From contig JAACTI010000202.1 of the NCBI GenBank assembly GCA_009993495.1, positions 1-6,250 on the forward strand: a stretch of DNA of 6,250 nt, written 5' to 3'. This document shows positions 6,243 through 6,250 of this stretch, piece by piece (position 1 is the first letter of the stretch; each line of letters opens with the position of its first letter). Source of the DNA: Deltaproteobacteria bacterium. Its GTDB lineage: Bacteria; Desulfobacterota; Desulfuromonadia; Desulfuromonadales; Geopsychrobacteraceae. The notes beneath the pieces were generated by a model. It had not been told where the DNA came from. It did not search any database and was given only the letters and a program-made list of their open reading frames with translations. The translations under genes were made by a program, and so were the position numbers.

Positions 6243-6250
6243 ACCTGAAC

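Overview
The window is a moderately GC-rich bacterial chromosome segment with four protein genes, all on the + strand: polA (5' end cut off by the window edge), pyk, a YdfG-type short-chain dehydrogenase, and asd. All four are recognised from conserved motifs and catalytic residues. PolA has a polymerase motif B resembling Geobacter/Desulfuromonas-type enzymes rather than the gammaproteobacterial form. The long palindromic repeat after asd also resembles dispersed intergenic repeats I associate with that group. Asd, YdfG and the PykA-type pyruvate kinase look closer to enterobacterial enzymes. My best guess is a Desulfuromonadales-like organism with some gammaproteobacterial-type genes. This is inference, with moderate to low confidence.

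Layout: polA (2-2335), pyk (2358-3806) and ydfG (3824-4579) are separated by only 22 and 17 nt, with no terminator between them, so they probably share transcripts. A 243-nt gap (4580-4822) then precedes asd (4823-5920). The last 330 nt (5921-6250) hold no gene. They contain a weak hairpin, a 132-bp imperfect palindromic repeat, and a REP-like element with a partly mirrored partner.

The most interesting part is the ydfG-asd gap. It holds a promoter-like sequence with a perfect TTGACA box, a 32-residue ORF with 8 Thr and 4 Lys, and a strong intrinsic terminator ending only 31 nt before the asd start. The RNA can fold in two exclusive ways. Segment 1 (the Lys-Thr-Thr codons) can pair with segment 2. 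Alternatively segment 2 can pair with segment 3, the left arm of the terminator. This is the layout of ribosome-coupled attenuators such as those of thr and trp. Because Asd sits at the branch leading to Lys, Thr and Met, a Thr/Lys-rich leader peptide in front of asd makes biological sense. I therefore propose amino-acid-responsive attenuation of asd. The main weakness is that the leader ORF has no Shine-Dalgarno sequence and would have to be leaderless or nearly so.

Functionally, pyk supplies pyruvate and ATP at the end of glycolysis, asd supplies aspartate semialdehyde for Lys/Thr/Met and cell-wall diaminopimelate, YdfG reduces or oxidises small 3-hydroxy acids, and polA serves replication and repair. 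Apart from proximity, nothing in the sequence ties polA to the metabolic genes.
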